Origin: Tigriopus japonicus
Taxonomy: Eukaryota > Arthropoda > Copepoda > Harpacticoida > Harpacticidae
NCBI GenBank assembly: GCA_010645155.1
Contig: CM021320.1
Location: forward strand, 3,652,745-3,716,744
DNA length: 64,000 nt
Reading direction: 5' to 3'
The position numbers and the translations under genes are program-made. The first letter of the stretch is position 1, and every line of letters begins with the position of its first letter. Shown here piece by piece: positions 13,001 through 26,600 of the stretch. The notes below the pieces were generated by a model. That model was not told the DNA's origin and did not search any database. It worked only from the letters and a program-made list of their open reading frames with translations.

Positions 13001-14750
13001 GGGAATGACTATCAAAGTCTAGCAACTTAAAAAGCCGGTCCTACAAGCGATTAACTTTTTATTGTTCATTTACTCATTGAGCCTAATTTGGAAGATTTGA
13101 AATTTTTGTTGCATGAGCTGGCAATTTTGAAACTTTATTGGCGATAAAGTAAACTTTAACGATAAAGTTTTTCACACGTCATGCCCCTTTTCAACAAATA
13201 TTCAAATATTTAAGAATTGCTCCATTCGTCAAATCTCAAGGTAGAGGTAATGAAATGTATGTGACAGATAATGCCATTATTTTAACGTTCCACACTATCT
13301 ATACAAAAATTATCTCACAATTGTGGTTAGTCCAATCCATCCGCATTACGGATAAAAGAAAAAAAATGCCACAACTTGAGTTTGTATGCAGGGATTTCAT
13401 TGCTATTTTAATCTAAATGTCCGAAAGTGACGTCCGTGGTTTTCCTAAAAAATGTAATATGGGTTTTTAACAAACACAAACCCAAATAAATGGAAATGAT
13501 AAGGCATCCGTTATTCCATGATTATTTGTTTTTTGTGTTGAAACGAATGAGCTTTAGTTTTGATGATTTTGTCCGATTCCATGAAATCCGCTGACCGCAT
13601 GATAGTTCCCAATTTGTTACAATTCTGTGTTCTTGTTATAACCTTAGCCTTATAATTTAGACAACCAATTTTCGAAAGCTTTGGCTAACTTAAAGATCAA
13701 TTTGAAAGCAAACGTTGGCTTTCCTATCTTTTGAATCCCTCTTTTCGCCAGAATATTTAGACTTTTCTTCTTCAATTTGGGAGCCTTCATTTGATCAAAG
13801 ACTTCTTGGTTTGAGAGTCACAGAGAATTTCACTTGTGATTCATTATTAGCCCTAATTCAATCCTCTCCCATGCTATTTTTTGGAGCCTGGAATTCCCTA
13901 TAGAATTCTCTTTTGAAAGTCAAATTTTTAAGGGAGCTTGTGAATGTACCTCGCTATTAATGTACGTACTTTCGGAAGCCAAGGACAGGCATCCTTTCTT
14001 CTTGAAACTTTTTTAGTCCCAACCAAAGGATGTTCAAGCCCCATTGGATGACGTCGATAAATTAAATTAGAAAAAAGCTTGGCAAATGTATCAGAGAACC
14101 CATTAGTGCTGAAGCCAACGCAAAGGCCAGCAAAAACTTTTGGCTCAATGATCCATTTCTTGAGGGGAGGAGAGGGCAATCTTAATTTTCCTATCGCTCT
14201 CTGAGCGACAAAATTTGATGGGAAGCATTCAGTTGTTGGAGCCAGATTTATGCTTGAGTTATCTTTGATGTTGCCGTGCTTTCCGTTCCCTCTTGCCAGA
14301 GCAAAGAGATGATTAGAAAAGCACCCCGATTCTCCTCGTATATGTCAAATGACATGTCGTTCCTAGTAAGCTCTTTGTTCGCCAACTCATCATTCAATAT
14401 GATTTTTTTCCTTCCTTCGTGCACGAGTAAATATCAGGGCATGATCGTCTTGAAGTGCAGTGGTGCTTTCTCCCCAAATCGTTTCTTCTTCAACTCTCAC
14501 GTAGCTCAGCAAACTATTTTAATGTGATTACTAACGACTGGATCAAAACGGACATCCCGTGAGAAACCGAAGAAAATCCACTTTTTGAATGAGCTCGCTT
14601 ATTAGTTTCATGTTCTAATAAGGCAGTATAATTTTTGGTTCAAGATACATTTCATTCAATTTTAACTACTAAGTTTAAGGTACCTTCTCTCTGCGTCACA
14701 ATTGTGGTTTATTCGCCTTCTCTCCTTTGTAACGAAATGAATTTGGGATA
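10100..14750. other. Intergenic, no gene recognised
   Basis: AT-rich DNA with scattered short frames (up to 98 codons). None is recognisable on either strand. Confidence 0.5.
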
Positions 14751-15120
14751 GAAGGTCCTATGGACATTAACGGTACGCCATTTGGACGGTGAGTCATAAC
14801 TCCGTTAATCAAATGATGAATCCCTCCACAATAAAGAGATAAATTACAGTTTTAACCAAATTCAAAGCAAACCTAGTCTAACCTAACCAATTTCTGAAAA
14901 GTTATTTAACTACGTAAATCCTTCAATTTTCTTTTGTTGATGTATGTGTTGAGAAATTTTTTTAGAGCAAACTCACGATCTAAGATTTGAAGATGAGTGT
15001 GCTACCAATGTACCAACATTAAGCATTGCAAGAGGAGAGAAGGAAAAAGAAAATGATTTGTATATGTTAGGAGGCACCGTCCAAACGGCGTATGGCTAAT
15101 GCCTATATGGAGGGTCCTTC
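14751..15120. repeat. MITE-like element with ~45-bp terminal inverted repeats
   Basis: The left end begins GAAGGTCCTATGG and runs to CATTTGGACGGTG near 14802. The right end runs from CACCGTCCAAACGG (about 15075) to GGGTCCTTC at 15120. Reverse-complementing the right end gives the left end with a few substitutions and a small indel. The interior has no coding frame. I could not define a target duplication, so the superfamily is unassigned. Confidence 0.6.
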
Positions 15121-17693
15121 CTTAATGTACATCAACCTTTGTAAAGAGAGCTCATTCGGCATCTTAGGGAAGATTTGCACGCAGGAGCACATCCATCCAA
15201 ATGCTGGAATAGCTCTTCCCTCCAAAGGGAGCAAATGAAATGTCGAGTACAATTAGGTTCATGCATCAGTTGATTGTGATGGGCTTTTCCATTGCTGCAT
15301 TGTCACAACAGAGCATTTCGAGATCGCATTCATTTCCCATGCAGAGGCATTAAAACGATTAGGCTCAACATACCTGGAAGCCACTTTGATAATGGTTCAA
15401 ATACAAAAGCCAAATGTCGTTCAAAATAGAGATCTTTCAATCAAGATACAAAGCTCGAAAACCACTCTCCCTGTCTCAATCTCACTAGTACTTGAAGAGT
15501 GCTTTCATGGTCAGTGATGTGGAACACTCAAGTGTTCCAAGAGTCATTGTTCATTCTAGTGAATCCCCATGGCTTTTTTCGACATCTGTCCAAAATCGAG
15601 CTCAACTGGATTTGTTCGAAGCATGCTAATCATAGGGAACGGCTCAGGGTTTCTTACCAAAATTGCTTCCAGGAATCAAAATCGAAGGGAACAGCGAAGG
15701 TAAGTGGACCAATACTAGCAAAATTCCAAAGAATCACTCCGCTGCCAGATCCAAATTCAATTGAGAAGGAATTCTCCCAGACATCATCCTCTTGTCAAAC
15801 AGCTGGAGGACTTGGGACGTTTCCGCCCTCGAGGGCATCCCTTTACACATGCGCACAAGCGTTGAAGAAAAATGTTCAAGATGTTCCACTATTGAAAACT
15901 TTGAATTACTTCTCCTTCCCCTCTTCTTCTTCGTCCTCGTCCTCCCTCCTCGAGAAGTTCCAAATCTGTTTTTTCAAGACTAGTCAATGTTTGTTGGAAC
16001 ATTTGGGACTTTGGGCCAGGGTATTTTTGCTTGTTCAATGGGCTGATTCTTGAGGTGGGATGACGATGGTAATGACGAAGGCGTAGGGATTTTTGGAGTC
16101 GAGTCCAAGAGGGGTGACGGTCTTCACACTCTCAAGCTTGAATTGAGATGAGGATTTTCCTCCACTCTTTGATGCCCTTTCAGCTGCTTTTTCGTTACTC
16201 CTTCTGTCCTGCTCCTCACAGTCTTGCTTTCAAAGAGCAACTCAGTTCTTTCAGAGTTCTCGGTTCCTGCAGTTTTCCCCTACTTGGGGGAAACGAGATC
16301 TCTCTCTCTCTCTCTCTTTTTCTTTCTCCCTGCTTCTTCTCCTGCTCCTCCTCTTTCTCTCCTCAAAAACACGGAGATCGTTCCATTTGTGTTCCATGGA
16401 AGCGCAAAGGCTGCCGGCACATCACGGCAGGTTTTGCGCTCCCGCCTTCATTCGGTACCCACTATAAACTGATACAACCCCAATCCTTCTTTTTTTCTTC
16501 CTCCTCTACGTCACGATTCTTGTCGCATTGTATTCCGGCCCCAAGGCTTGTCCCTCTCCACAGATTTATGACTTGCCTTAGATAAGAATTAGCGGAAAAT
16601 TTAAGCCTACTAAATACCGGGCCATTCTAGTCTCAGCTGATAAAACAGACACTTGAGTCTGTCTCTCTTGGCAGAAATGATAACCATCTGCAGACTTGCC
16701 CAAACATTTTTACAAGGTCCATTCTGTGCGTTCCTCTTTTTCCTTTTAGAAAAACCGACCAAAAAAAAGCGGGCTCGCCTCAGCATGATATGGGAAAGTG
16801 GTATGGTGGATGGATATCCACCAACCAGAAGCAGCAACGCTAAGAACGAGGAGAGAGAGACCAGCTTAGGTGAAATTTTCCCCTAGGAATTCTTTATCCT
16901 GCTATTCTGAGCAGGTTTTTGTTCACCCTTACTTTCACTTTCATTCACTCATGGAACAACCAGGGACCCCACCGGTCTTCACCAATCCAAGACAACTTGC
17001 TCAATTGATTGAAAATAACTTCTGACACAAAAATCGAGCTTCTGGGCAACGAATCTTAGTGGAATCAAGTTCAATGTTTTTGTGGCTGAAAACTAAAAAC
17101 AGTCTTTAAGTCAATAATTGGAAAAGAGGGATATGAGAACAATGTGATTGTCATGCATGAAATAACGTTTCTGAAAAAGCTAAAAACTTTTGAATGAATT
17201 AATGTGGCGCGGACATTACTGGTATTAATCATTTAGAGAAAATAAATACATCATCCATTGATGTATCGTATTTAAAATTTCAGAATATTAGAAACCAGTT
17301 ACATTGCTTGCTCTTTCTCAAAACGTTATATTTTCAGACTTTCAATGTGTCGTGTTGGAAAAGTGCCGGTAGAGGTTATTTTTGGAAACAGAGAAATGTT
17401 GCCGTTAGTTGGAAAGCTGTTGTATAGATGGCGCCAAGTATTGGGCCTTTCCTTGGATTTCTTATCATGCTAGAGAGTGTTTGGAAACACAAGGAATATT
17501 GGAACCATCTATGGATCAAACTAGGAAAGAAAACAAGCCGAATTTGCCGGTGAGGGGAGAGCGAATGTACACGTTGCTTGATCCATAAATTCCACCGGTA
17601 CATAGAAAGGCTCTTGAAACAAACAACCAAGTTTGAACCATCAGTTACGGGATGCATTTTATATCTCAAACATAGTCAAATCAAAGCACAGCC
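15121..17693. other. Region upstream of the dynein gene
   Basis: The region holds pyrimidine-rich simple repeats (TTCTTCGTCC type near 15917-15950, a TC run near 16300-16320) and several open frames, the longest 184 codons at 15499-16053 (+). That frame has a serine run from the microsatellite and matches nothing I know. The promoter and 5' UTR of the dynein gene must lie near the right edge, but no TATA box or initiator can be called. Confidence 0.45.
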
Positions 17694-20600
17694 ATGTTTT
17701 ATTCGGAGGAAACCGCAGCCGAAGAGATCCTCAGGACGGGTAATGGTGTTCCCTCCGAGGCCGTTCAGGAGCCAAGGGACCCATTAAACAAGCTGTATGT
17801 ACCCAAGAAGAAATTGGATCTTTTCCACTTCTCCGACTACCACGAGCCAGTGAAGCGATGGCCCAATCTCTCCGTTCCATTGTACGAGAAAGTTGAGATG
17901 CATGGAGGATTTCCCCCTCTACTCAAACCTGATGTGGATCCAATCAATCTCATGAGACAAAATCGTACCCGAGGTGTGATCAACCAAAGGAGGGCCTCTC
18001 GGCAAAGTCCCAGCGATCGAATTGGATCCAACTTCACTCCCACGACCAAACATTTACGATTAGAGATGCTTCGCTACATGAGAGCAGAGAGACGCCGAAA
18101 AGTGCCTCGATCTCAGCTTCGTATTCCATCATCCGTTCCAATGCTTCCTGATCTTGATGTGGAAAGGGAAGGTGCAAACACTAATGGACAAACGATTCGA
18201 CAAATGAAGAGGTCTGCCACTGAAAGACGCCAAGGTAGATCATCTTTAGCCTTTCCATCATCATCATCATCTTCGTCGTCATCATCATCTCTGGCATCGC
18301 CACCCAACAGCCTTTCCGGGAGAAGCACGGGAAACGAAAGAAGGGCCTCCTCACATGATCCTCTACAATCAGGAGAGCAAAGCACCATTTCAACGGATCG
18401 CGTTGAGATTGGAACCATTAAGCTAGATTACGGCACACAGCCCGATTCGTCCCCGAAAAAGCTAACCGGTTTTATGGAGCAATTTCCGTACAAGTCTTGC
18501 AAGAGACAAGGAACAAGCAGAAACTCGCTTTTCAAGGCATCTATGTATTCGGGAAGGAAGGAAAAAATAACAATATGCAAACAAAAAGGACCGGGAAAGA
18601 CCCACAGGAGAGGGCTTTCCCAAGCAGTCAAGTTCCAGGCGGCAAGTCAACCTTCAAGTCCAACTCGACAGTTGGAACAAATTGCCATGGCAAGGAGACA
18701 AATCAAATGGAGTCGGAGCCAAAAAGAAGGACAATTTGGAGAAGCAGGAGATGAACGCCATCCCAGTCCTAGGGATGCGGAGAAATATATGAAATACATT
18801 CTTCACGACCTGAATGGAGCGAATTTAGCTCGTTTCTCCAAACAACAATTGGCTCGAATCAAGCAGAGACTCCGTCCAGAATGGTTCAAGAACATCATTT
18901 ACAAGAAGACCGTAAGCCTTCTCTTACAAGAGGTCGAAGAGGACTTTCTCCTGGCTATGAAGACCGCTGTCGTCAACTACGTTCTTATGGACAGAGATGA
19001 AAGGAAACGTGTGGGCATTAGTGTCATTCCCAGACCGTTTCCCAGGTCCATAATTAGGGGCCCGGTTCCCTGGCATCAGCAGTTCGTGATTGCCCAGCAG
19101 TTTTGCAGACACAACCTGTTCACATTGAATCCCATTATTCAACGGCTTCGCGTCCTTTGGCAGAAACGTTATGACTCGCTACGTTTCGTCCATCCAGACT
19201 TGTTGAGGACAAGTCGTGGAGAGCCCTTGTCGCCCTCAGATCTCCAGAAAAGGGTGTTTGAGCAATGTCAAGATGCCAGAAATGTTCTATTGAAGGCAAG
19301 TTCGAGTGTAGCACACATACGTTTGTACGTAGGATAGCAAACAATTCAGTGAGTAGGCACAGTTTGAATGGAACGATGCAGACAGAGCTTATGATGTTGC
19401 CACTGATCATCACGATCCTCATCACATATGAAGATAAATCGAGATGAAAAGAAGGCATACACATCTGAGCGAAAGGGCTCTTGGGAAGGTAGCAATCACA
19501 AGTATGAAAGGCAAAGACGCTTCTCAACTCGCTGGCTGTTGATTCTCGTAGCTTTGAAAGTTATTCAACAAAGTCACCTGAAATGCTTTTTCCCCCGGAG
19601 TTCGCATAATGTGCTTGTCAAAGAATTAGCATTTGAAAGGCATCGCATACGAGTTCATTCTTCCGAAACTTTCATACTTGGTGGTCCAAAACAAGACTGA
19701 CTAATACGTACATTCAACTCCCACCTTTTCAGAGATGGTTGCCTGAGGTGGCCTTTACCTTCGTGACCTTGCGGAAAGAGTGGACGGACTTGATCCCGTC
19801 ACGACGAAGCGAATCTTTACGTCAGGTGAAGCGATTCTTCAATTGCGTCAGCGCTCTCATGTCCATTCAAATTCGATCCATGACAATGACATCACTTGAG
19901 TCTTTCCTACAATTCATGGAAACATACGCAGCTGGGAACGCCTTTCAACAAGGAGTTTACGACGAAATGGCCCATATCATCATGCCTATGCTGAATTTGA
20001 AGCTTCAGTCCTCTCATCAAAGAGTCGAGTTCCACCCTTCGTTGGACCAAACTCATGAAATTATTTCCAGATGTCTCCAAGAGATCGTAATGGCCACCAA
20101 AGAATTTCCACGAGTTGAGCAGGAACTCTTTCCAGAGATGAAAGGTCGTTCCATGTTCCTCTTGTCTGTCAATTGGGAAGAGGATCAAGTCCAAGCGTTG
20201 TATCGACGAGCTATGGAGATTCTCGATCGGAACGTCATTGGACCCAAAAGCTATGTTCATATTTATGACAAATACGAGGCGCTTCTCAACGGCCAAGCAT
20301 TGAAGGAAAGGGATCAGTTCCTGGCATCTCAAGCCAACCTGGTGAATTTCCGACACAAAATGGACGCCTACATGCAATTGAAGCGAGAAATATTAGCTAT
20401 TCGGAACTCGGCACTTTTAAACCTCTTCATTCTGGACTGCCATGAGCTCAATAAAAGCATGGTTGATCTCTGTGAAGAGTTGTACGAGAGCCTCATTCGA
20501 GATCAAGTGGATACCAATCGGCTGTGGAACAGAACCATCTGCAATGAGTTCGACGAAATGGCCACAAAGTTAGGGGATATCCCAGAAGAGACCAAAGCTT

Positions 20601-23600
20601 TGGTGGAACTGCAACGCTATCTCAAACTATCCATGATGGAATCTCTTCCCGAGCTCATGGGACGCATCCACATTGCCACTCAGCGGGTGCTATTTCTCTT
20701 GGATTGCACCATTCTATCCCCTGAAGACATTCAATTGAACACAAGGGTGTTCCAATGGCCAAAGGATATGTCTTCCGTGTTCGAATTGGCCAAAACCAGA
20801 ACCGGTCATAAGCGTGATCAAGTCGAAGAAGATCTTCGAAAGCGGATCGACGAATTCGAACTGGTTCTTCAGCGATTGAATCAAGACCTGGAAGCCTTTA
20901 TGAAGAAAGACCCGCCTGTGCTCACTTTGGATGAGATGAAGTCTAGTGTGAATATCATCGACAAATTGGATGCCAGAATGCAGGAGGCGATGGAAAGTCT
21001 GAGGTGGATCAATCGTGAGGAGACTTTTCTCGACTGGGATCCATCCAAGTACGCGCTCTTGGACAAAATGCAAATGTTGGTGGATCTCTTTAGCTCTCTT
21101 TGGCACGTAGCCTTGGATTTCCACGAGAAATACGAACGATGGTACAATGGCCCGTTAAAAGGCCTGGTTTCAGCAGAAATTCAGACCCTGGTAAGTGTTC
21201 AACCACCGAGAAAGGATCCCTCATTGGTCCGAGAATGACGATAATAAAACGTGTTTCGTATGTTTCAGGTGGAAAGTATGTACGAAAGGGCCTCGAACCT
21301 TAGTCGGACATTGGGCGAATACCCGGCTGCTCGACGAATTGCTGACACGATCAAAAGTAAGATTGAAAAATTCCGCATCCATCTCCCCATCCTGCATACA
21401 CTGTGCAATCCAGGCCTCAGGGAAAGGCACTGGTACCTCATTGGACAGGCCATTGGTTTTCAAATCAAAAGAACCCCTGAAACCAGCCTGGCAGACATGA
21501 TTGAGGCCGGTTTGGGCAAGATCATGTCCCAATTGGAAGAAATCGGAGCCACTGCCAGCAAAGAGTACGCCCTCGAAATGTCCATGGCCAAGATGAAGTC
21601 CGAATGGCAAAGCGTCATCTTTGAATGCACGCCCTATCGAGAATCCGGGGTTTCTATTCTGAGTGGAGTGGAAGACGTACAACAGATGCTCGATGATCAC
21701 ATCCTGAAAGCGCAAACCATGCACAGCTCAGCCTACATTAAGCCTTTCGAGGAGGAGATGAGGGAATGGGAGGAGAAGCTCATCAGTATGCAAGATATCC
21801 TTGACGCATGGCTCAGATGCCAGGAGTCTTGGTTGTACTTGGAGCCCATATTCAACTCCGAGGACATCATGAAACAAATGCCCACCGAAGGCAGGAAGTT
21901 CAATAAAGTCGATCGTATTTGGAGAAACATTATGGCCAAGACCGTGGCTGATCCGCGTGTCTTGCATGCCACATCCCAGCCCAATATGTTATTGAACTTA
22001 AGCGAGGCCAATGAGCTCTTGGATGCCATCATGAAAGGGCTGAATGATTACCTCGAGAAGAAGAGGCTCTTTTTCCCGCGATTCTTCTTCCTTTCCAACG
22101 ATGAACTATTAGAGATTCTGTCCGAAACCAAAGACCCTCTCCGAGTACAGCCACATGTGAGGAAATGCTTTGAAGGCATCGATCACCTCAAATTTGAGGC
22201 GGACAAATTTGGTAATCAAGACATTGTGGGCATGGTTTCCAAAGATGATGAGGAAGTCGAGTTTTGTTCCATGGTTTTCCCGTCTGACGCCAAAGGAATG
22301 GTAAGTCCATCTTACAACACCTGATTTACTCGGTAGTGCGAAAAACGAGAGAAATGAGCACATCCTCGAAAATTTCTATCCTACTTAATTCTCGATGGAA
22401 AAGCTCGTGGTGCAAAAAAGAACTACCGTACTAAGTAGACTGCATGTCTGCTCTAGAAAGACATTACGAGATTGCAATGGAAAATGCATAGAGGGCAGGA
22501 ATGGAGGTGTTTGGGCTGAAAAAACAGAGGTTCCACTTTGAATATGAAATGACCAGTTTCAAAACATGACAAAGTGGCGAATGTTAAATTATATTTCTAC
22601 TCACCTGAGGTTACCTTTTGCGTTTCGAGGAATATTTGTATTTCTCTCCAAAACCCTAGAAAGTGAAAAAGATGTCGCTGTAAGTTCAGACTTTTTAGGT
22701 GAATTCTTTGAACTTGGTCATGTTTCAGTTTCAGTCTACTTGGTGAGTTGGTTTCTTGATCTTGATTCGAAGGCAAAGGCCAAGTTTGAAAATGAAATCC
22801 ATCTAATCAGAAACTATAAATGTTTTTGAATTTCCAGAGTTAGCAATTCGATACTTAGAATGAATTTTAAGCCAGTTGGTCGCATATTAACGCATTTCAG
22901 ATTCCTTTTAGAGTACACCAAAATTGAGACAGACTAATAAAATATTGTTGGTCGACTGCTGCGTTTCAAACACAATATACTCTAAAAGATAATTTTGAAA
23001 TAGTAATGCTCCCAATAATATTTTCTAGGATACTCTAAAATAAATCTTATCTTTCTTAACATGCGGCATAATATCTTTAATTCAGTTCATGTTGTTGAAA
23101 TACATACAATATCACATTCTTTGTTAATCAAAAATTGGAACAACAATTAACTTTCGGTTCTGAATTTGATTAGAATTACACAAAACAATCTTAGAAAAAT
23201 CATAAATCAGTACTTTCCTCAAAACACGTGTTCAACTTTTTGGCAATGTTTTTGATGTTATATTCCAACATGCCAAATTCAAAAATCAACTTTTTTTGCT
23301 CAAAAATTTGTCCACACAAGTTCGTATAAGTAATTTAACTATTAATTGCACTGTAGTTCAGGGGTTCCTGGGCAAGACACATTAGGCTATATTTAGAATG
23401 TCTCTCGCCTCTTTTAAAAGTTATCTTTGTCTTTTCCTACTAATGCACATCTTCTTCTTCTTCCCCTTTCGTTTCTCGCTTGCTCAAGGTTGAGAAATGG
23501 TTATTGCAAGTGGAAAAGCAAATGATAGCCTCGTTGAAAGACGTAATTTCTCGCTCAACCCGTTCCTACCTGGAAGATGTCCGCACCGAGGATGATTACA

Positions 23601-26600
23601 CAAGATGGGTCTTGGAATGGCCTGGCCAAGCTATTCTCACCTCTCATTCCATTAGTTGGACCTCTCGAACCAGTGAGGCCATCAAACAGGGCACTTTGAT
23701 CACCTTCCTCGAAGAGTGCAACAATCAATTATCATCCATCGTGAAACTTGTCCAAAATGGACTCTCCGCACGAGCCAGGAAAACCATTCGCTCACTCATT
23801 GTCCTGGGCGTTCACGCTCGAGATGTGTTGGAACGATTAATTCACGATGGCGTTGCAAATGTGGACGATTTCTCATGGACCAGTCAAATGAGATATTACC
23901 TCTCCGATTATGATGAAGGCATCGTTCGTGTCAAAATGGTTTCCACCACGTTGCGCTACGCCTTTGAGTACTTGGGCAACATGGACCGCTTAGTGATAAC
24001 TCCCTTGACACTCCGCTGTTTCCGCACTCTAATGAATGCCATTAAGATGAACTTGGGCGGAGCTCCCGAGGGACCAGCTGGATCGGGAAAGACAGAGACA
24101 TGCAAGGATCTAGCCAAGGTCATAGCCAAACCGTGTGTGGTGTTCAATTGCTCAGAAGGCATTGATTATCATGGCATGGGCAAGTTTCTGAAAGGCTTGG
24201 CTCAATCCGGTTCCTGGGCGTGCTTTGACGAATTCAACCGGATCGATATGGATGTTTTGTCCGTGGTGGCTCAGCAAATACATACCATCCAAAGTGCTAT
24301 TGCCAGCCAGGCCAAATTATTCACTTTTGAAGGGGTGGAACTGTCGCTAAATCCGACGTGTTGCATGTGAGTACTAATTGGCATTTGAGGCATTTTTATG
24401 AGGCTCTGGCAGTCCTTTTGGATATGAGTTGGTCAAACATTTCAAGTGCTGGCATAAGCACAATGACTCGGTTTAAGAGTGCTTCAACTTCCATTATTCC
24501 TTATAAATGGATTCCAAGGTTTTCAGGAAATGAAAACATTACCCCTGCCAACTCCCTGGGCTTCTAGAACAATTCATTTGAACGAAGTAGGAGAGAGAGT
24601 TTTCTCAACGACTTGGCCATATTTGAGCGTCAGCCCTTTGAATGGTTGTTGATTTAAAATAGAAGAGACTTAAAAAGAACCGTAGTACCAAGAATTGATT
24701 TCAATCTGCGACTCTTTTATTCTCTCACTGACTTGTGGAAGAGGATTCTGTTTCGTTGGCTATCGAATCTCCCTGGTTTCAAAGTCTGTTCCACTTAAAG
24801 CTGAAGATGTAAAAAGTTTCCCCACCCTTTTTTTCGCCTGGGCAATGATAGGGAAATTACCTAACTGCAAAAAAACTTTTCTTCACTAGGGTGGTTGTTC
24901 GAGCAGGCGAATGAATGATAAAAAATGAAACTAATTTTCAAGTCTTTCATTAATTTACCCTCCCTTAAGTGGGCTAATTAAAGACGGTCTGAATTGCATA
25001 TTACCTCCGGTTTGCAGATTTATCACAATGAACCCAAGTTGCGACTCATCCCATCCCATTCCGGACAACTTGAAACTTTTGTTCCGACCAGTGGCCATGA
25101 TGATTCCCGATTCCAAGATGATTGCCGAAGTTTCCCTCTATTCCATGGGGTTCCTCCATGCTCGAGCATTGGCCAGGAAAATCGTCCAAGTCTACCGTTT
25201 GTGTTCGGAGCAACTCTCCTATCAAGCCCATTACGAATATGGGATGCGTGCTGTGAAGGCCGTCCTAGAAACTTCGGAACGATTTCGTGTCGTTCGCCCC
25301 GAACTGGACGACGAATTCAAAGTAGTGCTCAAGGCCATCATGGATGTCAATTTGCCCAAGTTTGTCTCCGAAGACATTCCATTATTCGAGAGCATCGTCA
25401 AGGACCTGTTTACCGACGTGACGCCGCCGGAACTCGATCGGACTTTACTCATAGACACGGTGAAGAGCAAATGCAAAGACTTTGGTCTTCAAGCCACTCC
25501 ATGGTTTATTGGGAAAGTTCTCCAGCTTTACGAGATGATCTTGGTGCGACATGGAATTATGATCATCGGTGAGCCGATGAGTTGTAAATCTGAAACCTAC
25601 CATATCCTGGCTGAAGCTCTGACGGAATTATCCAACACACGTGAAACGCCCGAAAATGGGCAAGTCCAGGAATATCGCACAACTTACAAGATCATCAACC
25701 CCAAGTCTGTGACCATGAGCCAGCTCTACGGAGTCTTTGATTCGAACACCCATGAATGGACCGATGGAGTACTTGGCCGGATTTATCGCGAAATGGCCAC
25801 GTCAGGACCAGGAGAACGGAAATGGTTGGTCTTTGACGGTCCTGTTGATTCAGCCTGGATCGAAAATCTGAACACAGTTTTGGACGACAGCAAGAAGCTC
25901 TGTCTCATGAATGGTGAAATTATCCCTCTATCGCCATGGATGAATCTGATTTTTGAAATGTCAGACTTGAGACGAGCCTCACCGGCGGTTGTGGGACGTT
26001 CCGGAATTCTGTTTATGGAGAGCAGATTGTTGGGATGGAGACCTTTGAAACAATCCTTCATTGAAACCTTGTCGCCCACACATTTCGACGACGAGAAGCT
26101 CGTTTGTCTGGACGACATGTTCGAATGGCTGGTCCCGCCTTGTTTGGAACAAATTAAGGCCTCCAATTTGTTTCTTCCGTACTCGGAGCTTCATCTCATC
26201 AAGTGTCAGTTGAGTCTTTTGAAGTCTTTGTTGGGAGTGCCAACCTCGACGAATTCCACTGAAATGAAGGCTAATGACGAAATGGGAGGGGATTCATCCG
26301 AGATTGATGCAACGCACATGCAAATGGCATTCCTTTTCTCCATTTTGTGGGGCCTCTGTTCCACCATGGCAGACACGTCCAAGCCCAAATTTGATGCATA
26401 TTTTAGGAATCTGGTTGATGGCCTCGTCAAAGGCAATGCCAAACCTCTGAGCTTCAAATTGGGCCGAACCAACCTAATTCCGGATCATTGCACTGTCTTC
26501 AATTATACCTTGGATGTGGATAAGCCTGGCTGTTGGGTGAAATGGGTGGATCAAGTGGCACCCGGGCAATTTGTGGGGGACGACGAAGTCCTCATTGTTC

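Noticed and set aside
15499..16053. 184-codon open frame with a serine run
   Set aside because: No recognisable domain. The serine run is a TTC/TCC microsatellite, and there is no splice or start context to support a gene.
18113..18418. Aspartate-rich minus-strand frame opposite the dynein serine run
   Set aside because: It is the antisense shadow of the TCA/TCG repeat in a well-supported exon.
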